A stretch of 42,743 bases of DNA from JBEHWX01 sp048498995 (GCA_048498995.1 JBEHWX010000048.1:1-42743), one strand, 5' to 3'. Counted from the first letter of the stretch, positions 1 to 9,220 are shown. Program-made: numbers and translations. The notes: a model not told the origin generated them from the sequence alone.

Positions 1-48
1 GATTCCTCCCCGGCCGCGGCGCGTTTTGGTCGGCACCGGCGATCCGTG

Positions 49-1857
49 TTACTGCCAGCCGAGCGTGCTCGAGTGCCCAGTGGCATCCTGCACCGTGATC
101 TGCTGGAACTTCTGCGTCTGCCCGTTGTCCGGGATCATGAGCGTCCACTGGTTCGGCACCGTCGTGGAGCGGACCGGCTTCGGCGTGCCGGCGCCGGTGA
201 CGCCGGTGATGCGCCAGGTCATGGCCTCGGTGACGTACTCGGTGGTGATCGTCAACTGCACTTGAGCCGGAGCGGCGGTCGAGCCGGCCACGGCCGCCGC
301 CGGGGTCGTGGCGACGTCCACCAGCTTCGGCACCGAGCGCCACTCGGCGCGCTGGCCGTCGTTGTTGATGACCACCACGTCGCGATCCTTGGCGTACCAG
401 GTCGGCGTATCGGTGATCGCCGGCGGGAAGCCGATGGTGATCGCCGAGGCGAACTCGTTCGGCTTGTCGTCATCCGGGAGCGCCATCGTGGCGTTGCCAT
501 CCACCTTGCTGCCGTCGATCCAGACCAGGGCGTTCGGCGAAAGGTTGTCTCCCACGATCGCCAGGCTGTAGGTGCCGGCCACCGAGTTCTGCATCGGGTC
601 GGTGTGCGTGATCACCGGACCGGCCTTTCTGATCGACTTACCGACGATGTAGCCGGCGGAGCTGATTCCCATCAGATAGAGGAGCTGATCCGGCATGTCG
701 GGAAGCTGAGTGTTGATCGCGTAATTCTTGATCACCACGTAAACGAACATGCCCGAGGCGATGATGGTCCAGAGCGCCTGCTGCACCCGCTCGAGCGCGA
801 AGACGCCGCCGTGGACGAACAGATCGGCTGGCGACGGGTTCAGCTCCCCCGCCCCCTTGGCCCCCTTGATGCTGGAGGTGGCCTGCGCGGCCAGCAGCGT
901 CCCGAGACTGATGATGAAGGTCCAGGCGAAGCCGGTCAGCGGAGGGAACGCCCAGACGCTCTCGACCAGCCCGCGCGCGACGAAGATGAAGACGTAGCAG
1001 CCGGCGATCACCATGGTCCAGAGGATGAACTGGGCGCGCGAGAGGCTGTAGGTCATGTTCTCCGGCTCGAGCAGCAGAAGCGAGAGGAATCCCTGTCGCT
1101 TGGCGTTGACCGCCGGCCTGTAGAGTCGGCAGAGCCACCAGAGGAGCCATCCGATCAGCGCGAGCGGGATGGCCGCGATGCCGAGACACATCCAGATCGA
1201 TTCCACGCGGAGATAGTGCGGCCGCACCAGCGCCACCGGCGCTCCCGCGGAGTCATGCATCAGGATATCGACCTGATAGAGCCCCCGTCGCACTTCCTTC
1301 GGTACCGTGATCACGATCGTGCTGTCGACGACTTCATTGACCAGAACCAGAAAGGAAGAGTCGGCCAGGCGGCCGTTCTCGTCGATCGAAGTCAGGCGGA
1401 CGGTGGGGGTATCGCTGGCAACCGACCGGTTCACCGCCAGCGCCACCATTCCTCCCTTGATCACGCCGCGGGAGACATCGGCCGTGGCGCGGACGCTGAC
1501 GAAGAGCGGCCGGCCGAGGAGGGTGACCTGCTGCACCGGGATCACCGGAGCAGTCGTCCCCCCGGCGGGCGTCACGGCGGGCGTTGTGACGGTCGTGCCG
1601 GCGTTGGAGGGAGTGACGGTGCCGCTCGTGGTGCCGTTGGAATTGGTATCGGACGTGCCGCCACCGGCACCTGAACCGGTCGTATTCGGCTGCGTGGAAT
1701 CCTGCCCGTTCCCCGCGCCACCGGTGCCGGTGTTCTGGGCCACGGAGATCGAGGCGACGACGACGAGCAGAAGGAAGAGAGTGATCGCCCGCGTGAGGAC
1801 CTCGCGGACGGTGCTGCGGACGTCTGGACGGCGGCCGCGTTTTTCGTTCATGTTCAT
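49..1857 (-). CDS. Multi-spanning membrane protein with IPT/TIG-like C-terminus
   Basis: About 602 residues. I chose the ATG at 1857 (a second ATG lies at 1851) because the frame upstream reads as non-coding and the segment after it looks like a signal anchor (basic stretch, then LFLLLVVVASISVAQ). A Gly/Thr/Ser-rich linker follows, then a beta-rich extracytoplasmic domain, then about five hydrophobic segments (starting near IWMCLGIAAIPLAL, FILWTMVIAGCYV, FAWTFIISLGTLL, ALWTIIASGMFVY and LLYLMGISSAGYI). The C-terminal part is beta-rich; the stretch around LAIVGDNLSPNALVWIDG resembles an IPT/TIG fold. It follows the small-protein gene on the same strand, 119 bp downstream, in the position the STAND gene holds behind the second small-protein gene. 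Membrane proteins of this general shape occur beside STAND/caspase conflict systems, but an enzymatic or pore role here is inference. Confidence 0.75.
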   Translation of the reverse strand: MNMNEKRGRRPDVRSTVREVLTRAITLFLLLVVVASISVAQNTGTGGAGNGQDSTQPNTTGSGAGGGTSDTNSNGTTSGTVTPSNAGTTVTTPAVTPAGGTTAPVIPVQQVTLLGRPLFVSVRATADVSRGVIKGGMVALAVNRSVASDTPTVRLTSIDENGRLADSSFLVLVNEVVDSTIVITVPKEVRRGLYQVDILMHDSAGAPVALVRPHYLRVESIWMCLGIAAIPLALIGWLLWWLCRLYRPAVNAKRQGFLSLLLLEPENMTYSLSRAQFILWTMVIAGCYVFIFVARGLVESVWAFPPLTGFAWTFIISLGTLLAAQATSSIKGAKGAGELNPSPADLFVHGGVFALERVQQALWTIIASGMFVYVVIKNYAINTQLPDMPDQLLYLMGISSAGYIVGKSIRKAGPVITHTDPMQNSVAGTYSLAIVGDNLSPNALVWIDGSKVDGNATMALPDDDKPNEFASAITIGFPPAITDTPTWYAKDRDVVVINNDGQRAEWRSVPKLVDVATTPAAAVAGSTAAPAQVQLTITTEYVTEAMTWRITGVTGAGTPKPVRSTTVPNQWTLMIPDNGQTQKFQQITVQDATGHSSTLGWQ

Positions 1858-1976
1858 GGTGTGTGCTCTTGTATGCGGACCTGCGACCTCGGGCACCGGA
1901 GCCATGGCGGCAGGATGATCGAGATCGACATCAGATACGTGGTGAAGCACTCACCGCCGCGACGGAATCGAATGGC

Positions 1977-2294
1977 CTACGGGCCACGCTCTTCGGAGGT
2001 GAACCCGCCGGACGATGTGGCCGCGCCGTAGCCGCAATGGGCATCGGCAACCTGCATGAGGAATCGGATCGCGGTAGCGAGCTGTCGTCCGAAGTCGGGG
2101 ATCTCTTCTATACGTGTCAGTGCAACGTCGAGCTTCGGACGGATCTGGTGATAGTCGGCGCACAAAGTACGCGGATCGGTCGGATTTGCAAAGCCGGCGG
2201 CAATCCCGCCAGGAGGACCATATCCCCCGCCCATGCCCCGCAGGGCCAGGTCGATGTCGTTGAGTGATGCGAGTACTTTGTTCCTGGTGGCCAT
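1977..2294 (-). CDS. Small conserved cassette protein, copy 1
   Basis: A 105-residue protein starting at the ATG at 2294, with GGAG about seven bases upstream. I do not recognise a named family. Its central 45 residues (LCADY to HCG) match the 90-residue protein at 9393-9665 at 30 of 45 positions by hand alignment, including IRPKLD, FGR, ATAIRFLM and HCG. This conservation across two diverged cassettes shows it is a real gene. Predicted features are mainly helical, with no signal peptide or membrane segment. It lies downstream of the TPR-LuxR regulator gene, separated from it by a terminator and its own upstream ACGTA-type motif, so it probably has its own promoter. An adaptor, sensor or inhibitor role in the cassette is possible but unproven. 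Confidence 0.75.
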   Translation of the reverse strand: MATRNKVLASLNDIDLALRGMGGGYGPPGGIAAGFANPTDPRTLCADYHQIRPKLDVALTRIEEIPDFGRQLATAIRFLMQVADAHCGYGAATSSGGFTSEERGP

Positions 2295-2331
2295 GGGCGT
2301 CTCCGGCGTGGAATGGTGTCCATTGTCGTGG

Positions 2332-2354
2332 CCGCGACCAGCACCCGGTCGCGG
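2332..2354 (-). other. Hairpin in the leader of the small-protein gene
   Basis: CCGCGACC and GGTCGCGG form a perfect 8-bp stem around a 7-base loop, 38-60 bases upstream of the start at 2294. No T-run follows on the minus strand, so it is not a simple terminator. It could be a leader structure or a protein-binding palindrome. Confidence 0.4.
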
Positions 2355-2407
2355 CAATCGATGACAGTAACGGAGGACAAGTTCAGCCCGCATATCTCGG
2401 AACCCGA

Positions 2408-2425
2408 TACGTAGAGACCACGTAG
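2408..2425. promoter_or_regulatory. Paired ACGTA motif, site 1
   Basis: The plus strand reads TACGTAGAGACCACGTAG: two ACGTA half-sites 11 bp apart (one helical turn). It lies 114-131 bp upstream of the small-protein start at 2294. The same arrangement occurs 109-126 bp upstream of the second small-protein gene and, in variant form, in front of both TPR-LuxR genes. It is a candidate operator for a cassette regulator. Confidence 0.55.
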
Positions 2426-2442
2426 CCGAAGGCCGGATGTTG

Positions 2443-2487
2443 AAAACCCCGGTCCCGTCTGACGCCATATGCCGAACGGGACCGGGG
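2443..2487 (-). terminator. Rho-independent terminator of the TPR-LuxR gene, copy 1
   Basis: CCCCGGTCCCGT (2447-2458) pairs perfectly with ACGGGACCGGGG (2476-2487). On the minus strand the 12-bp stem is followed by TTTT. It begins 21 bp past the stop at 2508, so it ends the regulator transcript and separates it from the small-protein gene. Confidence 0.8.
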
Positions 2488-2507
2488 CCGGATACGTTCC
2501 GAGAAGA

Positions 2508-4202
2508 TCAGATGCCGGCGAGAAATGTGCCGAGATTGTCGCCGGGGCCGAGTCCGAACTTCTGGCGGATGTTGAAGCGATGCCGCTCTATGGTGCGCGG
2601 CTTTGCCTTGAGCGAGACCGCGATCTCCTTGGTCGCCCTGCCGATCATCACGAGATAACAGACATTGGTCTCGGTTGCTGTGAGCGTCGGCATATGTTGG
2701 GCCAGACGTCTGCGGAATCCGGGGTAGGCGAGATCCAGCTCCTCGAAGAAAATCTCCCAGAGATTTTCCGACGACTTGCTCGAACGGATATCGGCCAGGA
2801 TCTTCTCGATGGTGTCCTTCTCGGACTTTTCTCCCACCTTCGCGGCCGCAGGCTTCACTCCGCTGGCCAGTTGCGCCTTCAGTTCACGAACCTGTCCCTC
2901 CAGACTCAGCAGGAAGCTGTTCTGCTCGGCGAGACTCGCGAGAACCGCCATCAGCTTCATCTGCTTTTTCTCGACCTCCGCCTTGAGCCGCCGCATCTTC
3001 TGCCGCATCACCCTGCCCTCGTGCGTGATCGTGTCGACCTGGTGCTTGACCTGGAGCTCGACCACCGCGCGCTGCTTCTCCGTGTCGAGCACCTCGTCCT
3101 TGAGCTTCGCGTAGCTCCTGTGATGCTTGAGCGCTTGGGCGAAATGCCCCAGCCGTTCATAGACGTCCGCAAGCTTGAGGTGGAGCTCGTACTGCAGCCG
3201 CGGGTCTCCGGCCCGCTCGGCCAGAACGAGCGCGTTGTCGAACAGAATCCACGCCTGCGACACATCCTCGAGCGCGAACACGACACTTCCCATGCGGAGC
3301 AGCACGTACGGGATCAGATCATCCGCCCTTTTGAAGAGGATCTCGAGTCCCCGACGATACCCACGCAGCGCCTCCTTCAATTTTCCCTCGCGCTCGAGGA
3401 TCAGGCTCATGGAGATATAGGAGTTTGCGACGACCCGAACATCGACACCACGCTGGGCAATGAGCGAGGCGGCGGCGTAGCAGCGAAGTGCCTCGGACTC
3501 GTTCCCGAGATGAGCGTGAAGGCGGGCGAGGCTGAGCACGCAATGCGCTTCGGCCTCATGGTTCTCTTGTCGCGAGGCCAGTTTGCCGCAGCGGTCGTAC
3601 CAGTCGCGGGCATCATCGATCGAGCCGACCCGTTCGCAGGCGAGCGCGAGCGCCCATGACGCGGTGACCGACGCGGGCGCTCGGCGAACCCTGGAGGAGA
3701 GGGAAGCGGCCTTCGAAAGGCGCGCGAACGCTCCCTGATATTCTCCCTGCCCCATCTGCACCAGTCCATCGGCGGTACAGGCGATCATCCTGAGCGTCGG
3801 TGCCTGCCGTGCCCCGCAGATCGCCACAGCCCGTTCACTCCAGTCCCGCGCGCTCTTGAAGTCCCCCTGCAGCAGCAGCCCGAGCGACATCGCAGCGGCC
3901 GAACGAACAGCGCCATCGGTGAAGTCGACGCTCTTCGCCAGGGAGAAAGCCTCGGTCAGATCGATCAACGCGAAGGTGGGCTGGCCGCTCCGGGCATAGG
4001 AGCGGGCGCGGAGCGTCAGTCCGCTCCATGCACCGCTCGGGTTGTTCTTCCCGAGGAAGTTCTGGTAGATCTCCGTGTAATGGCGTATGCCATCGTTGGT
4101 CACGGCGGAGGAGTCCGCCCCATCGACGCAGCAGAAGTCGCTGATCACGGCATCGAGACGAAGGAGCGGTGAGTTCCAGAGGATATCGGGTTGAAGGTCC
4201 AT
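2508..4202 (-). CDS. TPR-coiled coil-LuxR-type HTH regulator, copy 1
   Basis: 564 residues from the ATG at 4202; the open frame continues upstream, but that part crosses the regulatory region and looks non-coding. Helical TPR-like repeats fill roughly residues 30-390. A charged coiled coil follows (about 390-480, around KMRRLKAEVEKKQMKLM). The last 65 residues form a LuxR/GerE helix-turn-helix (PTLTATETNVCYLVMIGRAT, then KEIAVSLKAKPRTIERHRFN). There is no membrane segment or receiver domain, so it is probably a cytoplasmic regulator that senses through its TPRs. It is divergent from the caspase-like gene across 152 bp and is a paralogue of the protein at 9835-11508. It probably controls the cassette; the target is inference. 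Confidence 0.85.
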   Translation of the reverse strand: MDLQPDILWNSPLLRLDAVISDFCCVDGADSSAVTNDGIRHYTEIYQNFLGKNNPSGAWSGLTLRARSYARSGQPTFALIDLTEAFSLAKSVDFTDGAVRSAAAMSLGLLLQGDFKSARDWSERAVAICGARQAPTLRMIACTADGLVQMGQGEYQGAFARLSKAASLSSRVRRAPASVTASWALALACERVGSIDDARDWYDRCGKLASRQENHEAEAHCVLSLARLHAHLGNESEALRCYAAASLIAQRGVDVRVVANSYISMSLILEREGKLKEALRGYRRGLEILFKRADDLIPYVLLRMGSVVFALEDVSQAWILFDNALVLAERAGDPRLQYELHLKLADVYERLGHFAQALKHHRSYAKLKDEVLDTEKQRAVVELQVKHQVDTITHEGRVMRQKMRRLKAEVEKKQMKLMAVLASLAEQNSFLLSLEGQVRELKAQLASGVKPAAAKVGEKSEKDTIEKILADIRSSKSSENLWEIFFEELDLAYPGFRRRLAQHMPTLTATETNVCYLVMIGRATKEIAVSLKAKPRTIERHRFNIRQKFGLGPGDNLGTFLAGI

Positions 4203-4231
4203 GGTGATCCTCGAAGAGTATTGGTTGGCGT

Positions 4232-4239
4232 CAAAGATA
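4232..4239 (-). promoter_or_regulatory. -7 box of the TPR-LuxR gene, copy 1
   Basis: The minus strand reads TATCTTTG, an exact match to the Bacteroidota -7 consensus TAnnTTTG, 30-37 bp upstream of the start. I see no good -33 TTG box at the usual spacing; the ACGTA sites sit there instead, which suggests an activator-dependent promoter. Confidence 0.5.
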
Positions 4240-4246
4240 CCTCGCG

Positions 4247-4280
4247 CTACGTAGCGGCACCATACAAGGTCTCTACGTAC
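4247..4280. promoter_or_regulatory. ACGTA motifs between divergent regulator and caspase genes
   Basis: TACGTA occurs at 4248-4253 and again at 4274-4279. Read on the minus strand, the outer copy is TACGTAGAGACCTTGTAT. Its first 12 bases are identical to the site at 2408 and its second half (TTGTA) is a degenerate copy at the same 11-bp phase. The outer copy also lies about 25 bp upstream of a possible plus-strand -7 box, TAAGTTGG (4303-4310), in front of the caspase-like gene, so one site could serve both directions. Confidence 0.5.
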
Positions 4281-4354
4281 TCCCCCCGCCCCTGGGCCGG
4301 GATAAGTTGGGAACAACAGTCTCCCCCCATCATGTCAATTTTCGGAGGCGGACC

Positions 4355-6142
4355 ATGCCTAATGGTTATTCGATTCACATCGGTGTATCCGAGACTGATC
4401 CAAGCAAGATCGCGGCAACACCATTGCCACACGCTGATCTTTCCGCGCGAACGTTTGCCGAGGTTTTCTCAACCCTGCCGGGCTGGATCGAAGCAGTACT
4501 GTTGACGTCTCAATCGATGATGACAACAACCGGGATTCAGAGCTCGCTTTGTAGTTATGACAACTTCGTCAACGCAGTCGTGGATATCGCATCCAAGGCA
4601 AACCCAGCCGACCTTGTCACCATCACGTTCTCCGGACATGGCAGACAAACAGCAGCGCCAGACTGGTCCGAGCCGGACAGGGAAGATGAGACGTGGGTGC
4701 TTTATGATCGAGAAGTCATCGATGATGAGATTATCGACGCACTTAAGTCGTTCGCGCCAGGGGTTCGCGTGGTAGTCATCGGCGACTGCTGCAATTCGGA
4801 TGATGTGGTCAGGAATCTGATGGAGCTCACCGGGCCGGAGAGGCTATCGGCGATCCGGGCAATCGTCGACCCCAAAGCAACAAATCGCCCCATCCCCGTC
4901 GTAACGAATCACCCGATCGGAGTCAGAAACGAAGTCGCATTCCTGGGCCTCCTTCCGACGGATGCAACCGGACAAGACGGCATATTTGCCCTGACAACGC
5001 GACCGGCACGCCGAAGCAAACCACGCCCGCGCACATCCATTATCGAGATCGGCGCCACCGCCGCGCACCAAGCACTTCCGATTCCGTCAAACGGGCATCT
5101 TACCGTGTTTGCCGAATCCGTTATTACAGCGATCAACTCCCGACACTTCTATCGAAGCTACTATGAGTTCTACCTTAGCGTTGTCAAGATGACGCGCAAG
5201 CGGGCTGGCCACCAAGTCATCATCGAGCCAGTCTATAGAACAAATTATATACGGAACTTCGATTTCGAATCATCCTCGCCATTCGTTGTCGGCCGAAGCA
5301 CCACGCTGGCCGTGATGACCAATACCGCGAATGTGTTTGGCATGCGGCCGTTTTCCGGCATCAGCATTACGAAGTCACCGGACCACACCACGTATACCGC
5401 GCCACCTAATCTTGCACTCGATTCAAATGCGGGTCCGCTGGGGAGCCATCCGTCGAACGCGACAATCGAATTCAACACCGTAACGCCGAATTTCACACTC
5501 GGTTGCTACAACAACGGTGGCGGCACTCCACCATGCCGGGATGATTGCGGAGGAATCGGGGGCGCACAGCACATATTCGTTATGATCGGCAACGAACAGT
5601 ACAACCAGATAAACGGCAATCACGACTACCTACCAATCGAGGATATGGAGAACGGGACCTATACGCTGAGAGCAATCCTTGCCAATAAATGTGATGAGAT
5701 TCCACGATCCACGGGTGTCGTGCACCTTGCACAGACATTCGATCTCGGCTCGGCAACTCCTGGAGCGAAGGCATATAACCCGACCGTATCGGCCCTCTTC
5801 TTGTCCAGCCCTCGCGACATCGGCATTCCATCCGGCGTCCATTATGACGACATGGGGGTGCTTCTAGACTATATGGTGACCCACCCGACCAACCGGAAGG
5901 TCAAAGCAACGCTGAGCGATGGCACGACCTCGATAACACAGGATCTCGATTCGGACGGCCCCTACTGCATTACTGGCCTCGTACGCCCGGTCTTCGGCCG
6001 TAAGATCTATACATTACGTCTGAATGTGATCGATCCGACGATCACGGCACCGAATGACCCACATGTACCTCACGTCGTGACCGATGGGTCTGATGAAGTC
6101 GATCTCAACGACATCACGATCGAGTTTGAAATTCCGATCTGA
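4355..6142 (+). CDS. Caspase-fold cysteine peptidase with beta-rich C-terminus
   Basis: 595 residues from the ATG at 4355, which has GGAGG seven bases upstream. The N-terminal 160 residues are a C14-type caspase-like domain: a first strand (YSIHIGVSE), the His motif TFSGHG (His95), and the Cys motif VIGDCCNSDD (catalytic Cys146 by the D-x-C-x-S pattern). Such enzymes cleave peptides after a basic or acidic residue; the specificity is not readable here. The remaining 400 residues are beta-rich, with two Ig-like-looking segments, and I do not recognise them. No signal peptide is seen. It is divergent from the TPR-LuxR gene and ends 27 bp from the stop of the convergent STAND gene. Its codon use looks more AT-rich than its neighbours, which suggests recent acquisition. 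It is probably the effector of cassette 1. Confidence 0.82.
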   Translation: MPNGYSIHIGVSETDPSKIAATPLPHADLSARTFAEVFSTLPGWIEAVLLTSQSMMTTTGIQSSLCSYDNFVNAVVDIASKANPADLVTITFSGHGRQTAAPDWSEPDREDETWVLYDREVIDDEIIDALKSFAPGVRVVVIGDCCNSDDVVRNLMELTGPERLSAIRAIVDPKATNRPIPVVTNHPIGVRNEVAFLGLLPTDATGQDGIFALTTRPARRSKPRPRTSIIEIGATAAHQALPIPSNGHLTVFAESVITAINSRHFYRSYYEFYLSVVKMTRKRAGHQVIIEPVYRTNYIRNFDFESSSPFVVGRSTTLAVMTNTANVFGMRPFSGISITKSPDHTTYTAPPNLALDSNAGPLGSHPSNATIEFNTVTPNFTLGCYNNGGGTPPCRDDCGGIGGAQHIFVMIGNEQYNQINGNHDYLPIEDMENGTYTLRAILANKCDEIPRSTGVVHLAQTFDLGSATPGAKAYNPTVSALFLSSPRDIGIPSGVHYDDMGVLLDYMVTHPTNRKVKATLSDGTTSITQDLDSDGPYCITGLVRPVFGRKIYTLRLNVIDPTITAPNDPHVPHVVTDGSDEVDLNDITIEFEIPI

Positions 6143-6169
6143 GACACGGCAACCAGTAAGGGAGGGAAG

Positions 6170-9085
6170 CTAGCGACTCATCGTACCTGCCAGGCCCGTG
6201 AGCCCGTGATTTGTGCCGAGCAGCCGCGCCCAAATATGCGCGGCGCGGTCGAAGCAGTCGCGTGCCTGCGGTCGATTCTCCGCCGCGGCCGCTGTCCTTC
6301 CTTGCGCAAAGTAGCACAAGGCATCGACGAACGTCTCGGACAAATCATGACACTCGATCAACGCTCGAGCCTGAGAGAGAGTGGTGGCGGCCAGTGCAAT
6401 GTCACCGAAATCCAGGTACATCTGTGCCTGGTTCACCATTGCTTTCAAGTGTGTTGGGTGGTGTTCGCCGAACACCACCCGACATCGTGTCAGAATTTCC
6501 TCAAACGCCGCCTCCGGCTCATGCCTCTGACGCCGCGCATGGCGGAACGATGCGATGTTGATGTCGGCGATGAGTGTGTGCGGATGATCAGGACCGAGCA
6601 TCCAGATTCGTATCTCCCGGCATCGACCATATGCGGCCTCGGCGCCCGCGGCATCCCGTTTCATCCGAAACCACGATGCCCGCGAATTCAACGTGGTCGC
6701 GATCTCGGGATGGTCGGCGCCTCCCGTTTCCCGCTGTAGGTACTCGGCGCGGGAGAGGAGCATGCCGGAAGCACCGAGCTTGTCGGTGTCGAGCAGGAGC
6801 AGCGCCAGGTCGTTGAGAATCAGCGCATAGCGCATCGGATCCCGGTCAAGAAGCTGCTCGAACAGTTCGCTCGCCAGTATAGCGAGGAAGCACGCCCGTG
6901 ATTCCTCGTATGCCTCCCGCTCGTAGCTCAACACCGCGTAATCATGCGCGATCCTTAGCCCCTCGTCGGTGCCGACAAGATCTGCCACGGATTCGCGCTT
7001 GAACATGTCTGCGAATGTCTCCGCTCCCCTTACGAACTCGCCTCCCGCCCTGTATGCCTCCGCGAGTCGGTGGAGGCTGGTCCTCATCCGTCCGGAGCCC
7101 TGGCCGACGACGGACTCGACGGCAATCACCGACTCGAGAATGGTGGCCGCATGCCCGTACTGCCCCGCATGCACGAGCAGCTCCGCCACGTCGTGCGCGA
7201 ACGTGACCCACGCGTCATCCGGCCGAAGTTCGGCTAGCGCGCCCCGCACGCACTCCACAAGCTCCGCGGCGATCTCCCTCCCCTCCTGTCGAAGAACGAC
7301 GATCGCCCTGACAAGGTCGTAGCCCCGGCCATGGGCGACGAAGTCCCTGACCACGGCCGGATCGTTCAACATCGTCACCAGCAGCGTAAGATCGCCGGCG
7401 TGCACCGCATGGCCGATGGCTTCCTGCCGATAATCGAGGAGATCTCCTTCGTGGAGGAAATGTCGCGCCAGACGCGCATGCATCTCCCGATCACTCTCGT
7501 CCGAGGCACCATACCGCAGGCGGATTGCCTCCCGGATGCTGTCGTGGGCGAACATCACCTCATCACCGGCCCGCCAGATGAAGAACGCGAGCGATTGGAC
7601 GATTCGGTCGATGTCATCGAGCGCCACGGACGTCATGGCCGACAGCGCGTGGCGTGACAGTCCCCGTCGGGAAAGACGTAGCAGCGTGAGAACTTCCCGG
7701 ACGCTCGTGGTGCCGAGATCGATCTCCAGGGGCGCACATATCCTGTCGATCAGCTCCGGAACGGTCCCATGCCTGATCAGCTCGCGGATATCGACGTGAT
7801 CAGGCTGGGATTCGTCCGCGAGCTCGGGAGCGCTGATCGCATCGGTATCCGAAAGAAGGCGCCTGATGATATCGATCCGCTGCGCCCGCCTTGGATCCTC
7901 GATCTCGAGATGGGTCCACCCTCGAGCCAGAAGGCCATCAGCAACCGGTCCCGATCGGGCCGAAACGATCAGCCGTACGTTGGACGGAAGCGTCGGCGGA
8001 ATCCAGTTCAGGCCGGTATCGTCGTCGAACTGATCAACGCCGTCGATGGCGATGACTACCGTTCGGTCCCGAATCGCGGCAAGTCGATACGGCAGCTCGG
8101 TGCGGATCTCCTCGGAGCCAAGCGGAATAGCTCCCCCGGTTCCGACGATCTCGGCGATCTCCTCGATAAGTCGACAGGCGGCCCGCTCGGGGTCATGGCT
8201 GCCGATGGTCGCGCCGACGAAATGCATCACGACCGCCATATCCGGCTCGCCCAGCTCGAGATGAAGGCTCCAGAGAGCAAGCAATGTCGATTTGCCGGCA
8301 CCGGACGGTCCCACGATCACCAGTGGAGGGGTGTCGGCGGCAACATGATCGTTCAGCAGATCGAAGTACCCCTGGACGTGGTCCGCACCGTGTCGGAACC
8401 GTCCGGCATACGCCCGATGCGCATCCCGCTCGGACATCACGGAGCCTCGGGGCAGACCCGGCGGAAGGCCCCGATCGATTAGGGGTGTAAGCCGCTGCGC
8501 GACACGCGCGCAGATCTCATCCGGCGTGCGGCAGTCGCTCTCCACCGCTACCCCGGCGACGGCCGCCGCCGAGAGGAGCTCACGCAGGTGACTCGTGCCA
8601 TCATAACTTCCGTCGGCGCCCGTCATATCGGACGCCGCTCCGCGATCGAACAGGAATATCCTCCTGGTCATCAACGGATTCTCCAGCAGGGTCGTGAGAA
8701 TGGTGGCATTCGTCCTGCCAAGCTGATCGCCGCGCGCGCCGCCGGCGTCGGCAAGTATGCGGAGCATGGTGTCGTGCTCGGCGAACGTGGGAAACCAGGG
8801 GATCTCGCGGCCGAGGATACCGATGACAACCGGACAGAGCTCGGACAACCTGTCGATCATCGCATCGGCGAACATATGATCGGGATGTTGCCCCGGCTCC
8901 GGCTCGCAGGAAATCTCCTCGAAGGCCAGCTCCATGTTTTCACATCGGCGGCGAATATCCTCGAAGACACTTCTCCGGAGATATTCATGCTCCGTGTGCA
9001 GTCCTCGGAACGTGGAAATAACGGCGACCTGAATTTTGCGGCGGGTTTTGCGTTCGTCTCGAATCGGCGCGTTCAGTGTGGTCAC
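6170..9085 (-). CDS. DUF4062-STAND NTPase-TPR protein, copy 1
   Basis: 971 residues from a GTG at 9085 with AAGGAGAGG five bases upstream. Residues 18-100 match the TIR-like DUF4062 domain (ISTFRGLHTEHEYLRRSVF, later VVIGILGREIPWFP). A P-loop STAND/NACHT-like NTPase follows: Walker A GPSGAGKS (259-266), Walker B VVIAIDGVDQF (343-353) and a sensor strand LIVSARS. Residues from about 600 to the end are TPR-like, including kinesin-light-chain-type repeats (LGPDHPHTLIADIN, FGEHHPTHLKAMVN). STAND proteins act as ATP-driven switches that oligomerise on ligand detection, and the TPRs are the likely sensor. It is convergent with the caspase gene and downstream of the second small-protein gene. It is a paralogue of 13409-16573. 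Confidence 0.88.
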   Translation of the reverse strand: MTTLNAPIRDERKTRRKIQVAVISTFRGLHTEHEYLRRSVFEDIRRRCENMELAFEEISCEPEPGQHPDHMFADAMIDRLSELCPVVIGILGREIPWFPTFAEHDTMLRILADAGGARGDQLGRTNATILTTLLENPLMTRRIFLFDRGAASDMTGADGSYDGTSHLRELLSAAAVAGVAVESDCRTPDEICARVAQRLTPLIDRGLPPGLPRGSVMSERDAHRAYAGRFRHGADHVQGYFDLLNDHVAADTPPLVIVGPSGAGKSTLLALWSLHLELGEPDMAVVMHFVGATIGSHDPERAACRLIEEIAEIVGTGGAIPLGSEEIRTELPYRLAAIRDRTVVIAIDGVDQFDDDTGLNWIPPTLPSNVRLIVSARSGPVADGLLARGWTHLEIEDPRRAQRIDIIRRLLSDTDAISAPELADESQPDHVDIRELIRHGTVPELIDRICAPLEIDLGTTSVREVLTLLRLSRRGLSRHALSAMTSVALDDIDRIVQSLAFFIWRAGDEVMFAHDSIREAIRLRYGASDESDREMHARLARHFLHEGDLLDYRQEAIGHAVHAGDLTLLVTMLNDPAVVRDFVAHGRGYDLVRAIVVLRQEGREIAAELVECVRGALAELRPDDAWVTFAHDVAELLVHAGQYGHAATILESVIAVESVVGQGSGRMRTSLHRLAEAYRAGGEFVRGAETFADMFKRESVADLVGTDEGLRIAHDYAVLSYEREAYEESRACFLAILASELFEQLLDRDPMRYALILNDLALLLLDTDKLGASGMLLSRAEYLQRETGGADHPEIATTLNSRASWFRMKRDAAGAEAAYGRCREIRIWMLGPDHPHTLIADINIASFRHARRQRHEPEAAFEEILTRCRVVFGEHHPTHLKAMVNQAQMYLDFGDIALAATTLSQARALIECHDLSETFVDALCYFAQGRTAAAAENRPQARDCFDRAAHIWARLLGTNHGLTGLAGTMSR

Positions 9086-9212
9086 GTCTGCCTCTCCTTA
9101 TCGGACAGTGCGTTCAATGCCCGGCGTCGGGCACGGCCAATCGTGCTGGCGTTGCGTTCGTTCAGGGTACAAGCCGGGAAGCGCGGCTACCGCGATGGAG
9201 GGGTGAGTGGGG

Positions 9213-9220
9213 CGAATATA
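9213..9220 (-). promoter_or_regulatory. Candidate -7 box of STAND gene, copy 1
   Basis: The minus strand reads TATATTCG, one base off TAnnTTTG, 128 bp upstream of the start at 9085. The identical octamer lies upstream of the second STAND gene and upstream of htpG. The -33 box is unclear. Confidence 0.35.

Noticed and set aside
49..1857. Gasdermin-like pore protein
   Set aside because: The hydrophobic segments are typical transmembrane helices, not a gasdermin fold, and no similarity is visible.
2469..3659. Long open frame on the plus strand across the TPR-LuxR gene
   Set aside because: High-G+C genes often leave open frames on the opposite strand; the minus frame has clear TPR and LuxR HTH motifs and this one has none.
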